Assembly: GCA_964391735.1 (NCBI GenBank) | Contig: CAYMNF010000074.1 | Location: 1 to 8,003 of the forward strand | Direction: 5' to 3' | Source: CAG-1031 sp964391735 | GTDB taxonomy: Bacteria > Bacteroidota > Bacteroidia > Bacteroidales > Muribaculaceae | Length of the DNA: 8,003 bases | Part shown: piece by piece, positions 5,266 to 8,003 of the stretch | Numbering within the stretch: position 1 is the stretch's first letter | How the letters are laid out: every line of letters starts with the position of its first letter | The notes under the pieces: generated by a model | What the model saw: only the letters and a program-made list of their open reading frames with translations | Told to the model about the DNA's origin: nothing | Database searches by the model: none | Program-made: the position numbers and the translations under genes

Positions 5266-5871
5266 ATGGCAAGATACACAGGCCCCAAAAGTAAAATATC
5301 GCGCAAATTTGGCGAACCCATCTTCGGCCCCGACAAAGTGCTCGCAAAACGCACTAACCCCCCGGGCCAGCACGGTGCCAACAAACGTCGCAAAACATCT
5401 GAGTACGGCACTCAGCTCAAAGAGAAACAGAAAGCCAAATACATGTATGGCGTTCTTGAGCGTCAGTTCCGCAACCTCTTTGAGAAAGCTGCTTCAACCA
5501 AAGGTATCACCGGTGAGGTCCTCCTTCAGCTCCTCGAAAGCCGCTTGGACAACGTCGTATACCGTCTGGGCATCGCTCCCACACGCGCAGCAGCACGTCA
5601 GCTCGTTTTGCACCGTCATATCACCGTCAACGGCGCAGTCGTAAATATCGCTTCGTATCACGTAAAAGCCGGTGACGTTATCGGCGTGCGTGAGAAATCA
5701 AAATCACTTGAGGTTATCGCCGACGCCCTCGCCGGATTCAATCACAGCAAATACCCCTGGATTGAGTGGGAGGAGAGCACCAAATCAGGTAAATTCCTCC
5801 ACGTCCCCGCTATTGAGGACATCCCCGAAAACATCAAGGTTCAACTCATCGTCGAACTCTACTCGAAGTAA
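5266..5871 (+). CDS. rpsD: Small ribosomal subunit protein S4 (uS4), cysteine-free form
   Basis: S4 binds the 5' domain of 16S rRNA, starts 30S assembly and forms part of the mRNA entry channel. In several bacteria it represses its own operon. The product is 201 residues, the usual size. The N-terminal domain (1-90) begins MARYTGPKSKISRKFGEPIF and contains NPPGQHGANKRRKTSEYGTQLKEKQKAKYMYG. The S4 RNA-binding domain follows (about 91-155) with ESRLDNVVYRLGIAPTRAAARQLVLHRHITVNG. The C-terminus is IPENIKVQLIVELYSK. There are no cysteines at all, so it is the zinc-free type. It is preceded by the long structured leader and followed after 22 bases by rpoA. Confidence 0.98.
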   Translation: MARYTGPKSKISRKFGEPIFGPDKVLAKRTNPPGQHGANKRRKTSEYGTQLKEKQKAKYMYGVLERQFRNLFEKAASTKGITGEVLLQLLESRLDNVVYRLGIAPTRAAARQLVLHRHITVNGAVVNIASYHVKAGDVIGVREKSKSLEVIADALAGFNHSKYPWIEWEESTKSGKFLHVPAIEDIPENIKVQLIVELYSK

Positions 5872-5893
5872 TAACCCTTCTTATCCTCAAATC

Positions 5894-6889
5894 ATGGCAA
5901 TCTTAGAATTCAAGAAACCGGAAAAAGTCTTGATGCTCGAGGCCGATAACCACTTCGGCAAATTTGAGTTCAAGCCTTTGGAGCCCGGTTATGGCATAAC
6001 CATCGGCAACGCCCTGCGCAGGATCTTGCTCAGCTCGCTTGAGGGTTACGCCATATCATCAGTGAGGATAGACGGCGTCAAACACGAGTTCGATACAATT
6101 CCCGGAGTAAAAGAAGATGTTACAAACATCATCCTCAACCTTAAGAAAGTTGACCTCAAACAAGTCGTTGAGGGCGTTGAAGATGAGAAGGTAACAATCA
6201 ATGTCGCCGACAAAGAGGTGCTTACCGCCGGGGATCTGGGTGAAGTTATGTCAGCCTTCAAGGTTCTTAACCCCAACGAGGTCATCTGCCATCTTGACCC
6301 CTCGGCTGCTTTCACCATGACCCTCACCATCCGCAACGGACGTGGTTGGGTCCCCGCTGAGGAAAACCGTCAGGACAATGACGACGCCAACGGCATCATC
6401 GCCATTGACTCAATCTTCACACCTATCAAGAATGTGAAGTACTCAGTTGAAAACTTCCGTGTTGACCAAAAGACCGACTACGACAAACTCACCATTGAGA
6501 TAACTACCAACGGCTCCATCCTCCCCAAAGACGCCCTTAAAGAGGCAGCCAAGATTCTCATTCATCACTTCATGCTCTTCAGCGACGAGAAAATTACCCT
6601 CGAACCCGTTGAGCCCGAACCCAATGAAGAGTTTGATGAGGAAGCACTGCGCATGCGCCAGCTCCTGCAGTCAAAACTCTCTGAGATGAATCTTTCAGTC
6701 CGCGCACTCAACTGTCTCAAGAGTGCCGAGGTTGAGACCCTTGGCGAACTGGTTGTGTTCAACAAAACCGACCTGCTTCGTTTCCGCAACTTTGGCCGCA
6801 AATCACTCACCGAGCTTGACTCTCTCCTTGAGTCTCTCGGCCTGAGCTTCGGCATGGACATTTCCAAATATAAACTTAACAAAGAGTAA
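5894..6889 (+). CDS. rpoA: DNA-directed RNA polymerase subunit alpha
   Basis: Alpha dimerises to nucleate assembly of RNA polymerase, and its C-terminal domain can bind upstream promoter DNA and activators. I place the start at MAILEFKKPEKVLML, the conserved beginning. The same frame stays open back to 5672, but that extension is out-of-frame rpsD coding sequence. The product is 331 residues. The N-terminal domain (1-235) contains GYGITIGNALRRILLSSLEG (32-51), the dimer and beta-contact helix. An acidic linker, EPVEPEPNEEFDEEALRMRQ (237-256), joins it to the C-terminal domain (about 260-325) with LSVRALNCLK (267-276) and NFGRKSLTEL (299-308). Arg270 and Asn273 align with E. coli Arg265 and Asn268, which bind DNA, so the DNA-binding surface is kept. 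rplQ starts 8 bases after its stop. Confidence 0.98.
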   Translation: MAILEFKKPEKVLMLEADNHFGKFEFKPLEPGYGITIGNALRRILLSSLEGYAISSVRIDGVKHEFDTIPGVKEDVTNIILNLKKVDLKQVVEGVEDEKVTINVADKEVLTAGDLGEVMSAFKVLNPNEVICHLDPSAAFTMTLTIRNGRGWVPAEENRQDNDDANGIIAIDSIFTPIKNVKYSVENFRVDQKTDYDKLTIEITTNGSILPKDALKEAAKILIHHFMLFSDEKITLEPVEPEPNEEFDEEALRMRQLLQSKLSEMNLSVRALNCLKSAEVETLGELVVFNKTDLLRFRNFGRKSLTELDSLLESLGLSFGMDISKYKLNKE

Positions 6890-6897
6890 ACCAAGCG

Positions 6898-7386
6898 ATG
6901 CGACACAATAAATCATTTAACCACCTCAGCCGCAAAAAGGCTCACCGCGATGCGCTCCTTGCCAATATGACAATCGCGCTCCTTATGCGCAAACGCATCT
7001 TTACCACACTGGCAAAGGCAAAAGCACTGCGCGTCTATGCCGAACCGCTTATCAATCGCGCTAAAGAAGACACCACCGTTAACCGCCGTATTGTCTTCAA
7101 ACACCTTCAGAATAAAGAGGCCGTTACCGAGCTGTTCCGTGAAATCTCACAGAAAATCATGAACCGCAACGGTGGATACACCCGTATCCTCAAAACCGGC
7201 AATCGTTTGGGCGATAACGCCAAAATGTGCTTCATTGAACTCGTAGACTACAACGAAGCAATGCTGGCCGACAAAGGCGAGAAAAAAGCAAAACGCACTC
7301 GTCGTCGCACCAAGAAAGCTACTCCGGCTGCCGCTGAGGCTCCCAAAGCCGAAGCCACCGAGGCTCCCGAGGCAAAAGCTGAATAA
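6898..7386 (+). CDS. rplQ: Large ribosomal subunit protein L17 (bL17) with C-terminal extension
   Basis: L17 is a 50S protein near the peptide exit side. The core (1-125) is standard: MRHNKSFNHLSRKKAHRDAL, then MTIALLMRKRIFTTLAKAKALRVYAEPLIN, then GGYTRILKTGNRLGDNAKMCFIELVDYNE. At 162 residues it is longer than the roughly 115-130 of E. coli or Bacillus. The extra tail has a Lys/Arg block (129-140) and then a low-complexity Ala/Glu/Pro run (141-162). Such tails are common in Bacteroidota L17 as far as I recall, and are probably disordered. The ATG follows the rpoA stop after only 8 bases, so the two are likely translationally coupled. It is the last gene of the cluster, and a strong terminator follows. 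Confidence 0.97.
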   Translation: MRHNKSFNHLSRKKAHRDALLANMTIALLMRKRIFTTLAKAKALRVYAEPLINRAKEDTTVNRRIVFKHLQNKEAVTELFREISQKIMNRNGGYTRILKTGNRLGDNAKMCFIELVDYNEAMLADKGEKKAKRTRRRTKKATPAAAEAPKAEATEAPEAKAE

Positions 7387-7399
7387 CCCCCATCCCAAC

Positions 7400-7424
7400 G
7401 GAGGCACCCTCCCCCTGTGCCTCC
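7400..7424 (+). repeat. First of two tandem hairpins after rplQ
   Basis: GGAGGCAC (7400-7407) pairs perfectly over 8 bp with GTGCCTCC (7417-7424) around a pyrimidine-rich 9-base loop, 13 bases after the rplQ stop. It lacks a T tract of its own and lies 8 bases upstream of the T-tract terminator. It may stabilise the mRNA 3' end or back up termination. Confidence 0.55.
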
Positions 7425-7431
7425 ATACCTC

Positions 7432-7466
7432 AAAGAGGCCCTGCTTATGCATGGTCTCTTTTTTTT
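7432..7466 (+). terminator. Intrinsic terminator of the r-protein/rpoA cluster
   Basis: AAAGAGGCC (7432-7440) pairs with GGTCTCTTT (7453-7461) with one G-T wobble. A single C-T mismatch follows, then TGC/GCA closes the tetraloop TTAT (7445-7448). The 3' arm runs into eight consecutive T (7459-7466). Stem, small loop and T tract together are a classical Rho-independent terminator reading rightward, placed 46 bases after rplQ. Confidence 0.9.
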
Positions 7467-7842
7467 ACGCCTTAACCGTTCGAAATACCTTACCCTCCGA
7501 AATACGCCGACTTTTTATATGATATTGTTGAATGGGAACTTTGCAGTCAAAACACCAAGTTTTATCTGAATGAAAGAAACCCGTATAGTCTTGTATCCGC
7601 CCTATAGAAGTTCCGCCTACTTTGATTGATGGCTGCCTCTGCGGATATGTAATGAAAGGATTACGATCAAATAACAGGACAAATAATACCCGTAGTAATG
7701 GGGTGTGTGCTGGCATGTATGCTATTCTGACGGTTAAGTTCTTGCCATCAATGTTCATAGTTTTACAGTTATAACTGCGCATTTGCGGGAAGATGTGGCT
7801 AGGAACCGTCAAGAATAGGGGCGGGGAGGATTGGGGAGCCAT
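7465..7842 (-). CDS. Weak hypothetical ORF, convergent to rplQ
   Basis: An open frame of 125 codons runs leftward, with its TAA stop inside the T tract of the rplQ terminator. I do not recognise the product. The first 28 residues (MAPQSSPPLFLTVPSHIF...) look like translated spacer; alternative starts are Met21, Met29 and Met43. The later part has a hydrophobic stretch, LLRVLFVLLF (49-58), and a CxxC pair (Cys97, Cys100 in TWCFDCK). No matching promoter is seen upstream on the minus strand. The region is AT-richer than the ribosomal genes, and codon use looks mixed, with rare-looking AGG, CTA and CGG. It may be chance, a decayed gene or a lineage-specific protein. Nothing better supported is found in 7467-7936. 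Confidence 0.28.
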   Translation of the reverse strand: MAPQSSPPLFLTVPSHIFPQMRSYNCKTMNIDGKNLTVRIAYMPAHTPLLRVLFVLLFDRNPFITYPQRQPSIKVGGTSIGRIQDYTGFFHSDKTWCFDCKVPIQQYHIKSRRISEGKVFRTVKA

Positions 7843-7888
7843 CGTGCATTTTACCCTTATTTACCCAGGGGATAAGGCCTGTTTTAGT

Positions 7889-7933
7889 TAACGAATGTCA
7901 AAAGTGGGATATTTTGAGCTAATGAATGTTAAA
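7889..7933 (+). repeat. Imperfect 14-bp direct repeat upstream of the right-edge promoter
   Basis: TAACGAATGTCAAA (7889-7902) recurs as TAATGAATGTTAAA (7920-7933), 12 of 14 identical, both differences being C to T. The period is 31 bases, about three helical turns, and the second copy ends three bases before the -33 box. The arrangement suggests a pair of same-face protein sites, or an AT-rich upstream element, for the next promoter. Confidence 0.4.
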
Positions 7934-7936
7934 TGA

Positions 7937-7968
7937 TTTGGAAATAATGCGAAACGGTTGTACCTTTG
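7937..7968 (+). promoter_or_regulatory. Candidate Bacteroidetes-type promoter reading out of the window
   Basis: TTTG at 7937-7940, exactly 20 bases, then TACCTTTG at 7961-7968 match the -33/-7 consensus TTTG and TAnnTTTG in full. The spacing is identical to the rpsM promoter in this window. The start point would be near 7974-7977. The last bases (7977-8003) would be the beginning of a 5' leader or of a gene lying beyond the window; no coding start is visible. Confidence 0.75.
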
Positions 7969-8003
7969 CACTCGCTTTTCGGGAACAGCCGCTTTGAGGA
8001 CTT

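Noticed and set aside
5065..5373. Minus-strand 102-codon open frame over the rpsD leader
   Set aside because: It overlaps the structured leader and the start of rpsD on the opposite strand; the open frame follows from the GC-rich inverted repeats, and the product is unlike any family I know.
5672..5893. Extended N-terminus for rpoA in the same frame (74 extra residues)
   Set aside because: The extension overlaps rpsD out of frame and reads as Ser/Asn/Pro-rich shadow; the conserved alpha start MAILEFKKPEKV at 5894 follows a normal 22-base gap.
7572..7631. Short plus-strand frame MKETRIVLYPPYRSSAYFD
   Set aside because: Nineteen codons, antisense to the weak ORF, with no promoter or known match; chance is the simplest explanation.
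7855..7877. Inverted repeat CCTTAT/ATAAGG
   Set aside because: Only 6 bp with an 11-base loop and no T tract; not enough to call a terminator or operator.
1..8003. Mobile element, CRISPR array, defence or biosynthetic system
   Set aside because: No transposase, integrase, terminal inverted repeats, regular spaced repeats, tRNA or effector domains are visible; the coding part is conserved housekeeping sequence.

Overview
The window is a stretch of core bacterial chromosome: the distal part of a fused spc/alpha ribosomal-protein cluster, read left to right on the + strand. The gene order is rpsE (3' part only), rpmD, rplO, secY, map, infA, rpmJ, rpsM, rpsK, rpsD, rpoA, rplQ. All twelve products are recognised from conserved sequence. 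Several signs point to the phylum Bacteroidota, most likely order Bacteroidales. No gene has a clear Shine-Dalgarno sequence, and most starts sit behind A-rich tracts. Two intergenic sites match the Bacteroidetes promoter form TTTG-N20-TAnnTTTG exactly. L36 has lost its zinc ligands, map follows secY with no adk between them, and L17 has a long Lys/Ala/Glu tail. A gut family such as Muribaculaceae would fit the moderate GC content, but that placement is inference.

Layout. Bases 1-3905 are the end of the spc part: ribosomal proteins S5, L30 and L15, the SecY translocon channel, methionine aminopeptidase, IF-1 and L36. Bases 3906-4146 separate the two halves and hold a strong candidate internal promoter and a short hairpin leader. 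Bases 4147-7386 are the alpha part: S13, S11, S4, RNA polymerase alpha and L17. A textbook intrinsic terminator with an 8-T tract (7432-7466) closes the cluster. Bases 7467-7936 are AT-richer and hold only a weak minus-strand ORF of unknown function. At the right edge a second promoter of the same form fires out of the window, preceded by a 14-bp imperfect direct repeat.

The genes work together in building the translation and transcription machinery. They supply subunits of both ribosomal halves, the initiation factor that acts on the 30S subunit, the enzyme that trims N-terminal methionine, the membrane channel for co- and post-translational export, and the alpha subunit that nucleates RNA polymerase assembly.

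The coding part is ordinary. What deserves attention is the RNA structure between genes. A large, nested, GC-rich fold at 5063-5187 lies just upstream of rpsD and looks like an autoregulatory r-protein leader, with S4 the obvious candidate ligand. Two mutually exclusive hairpins precede secY, two perfect hairpins separate secY from map, and a hairpin lies almost on the rpmD start codon. I found no mobile element, CRISPR array, tRNA, rRNA or defence system.
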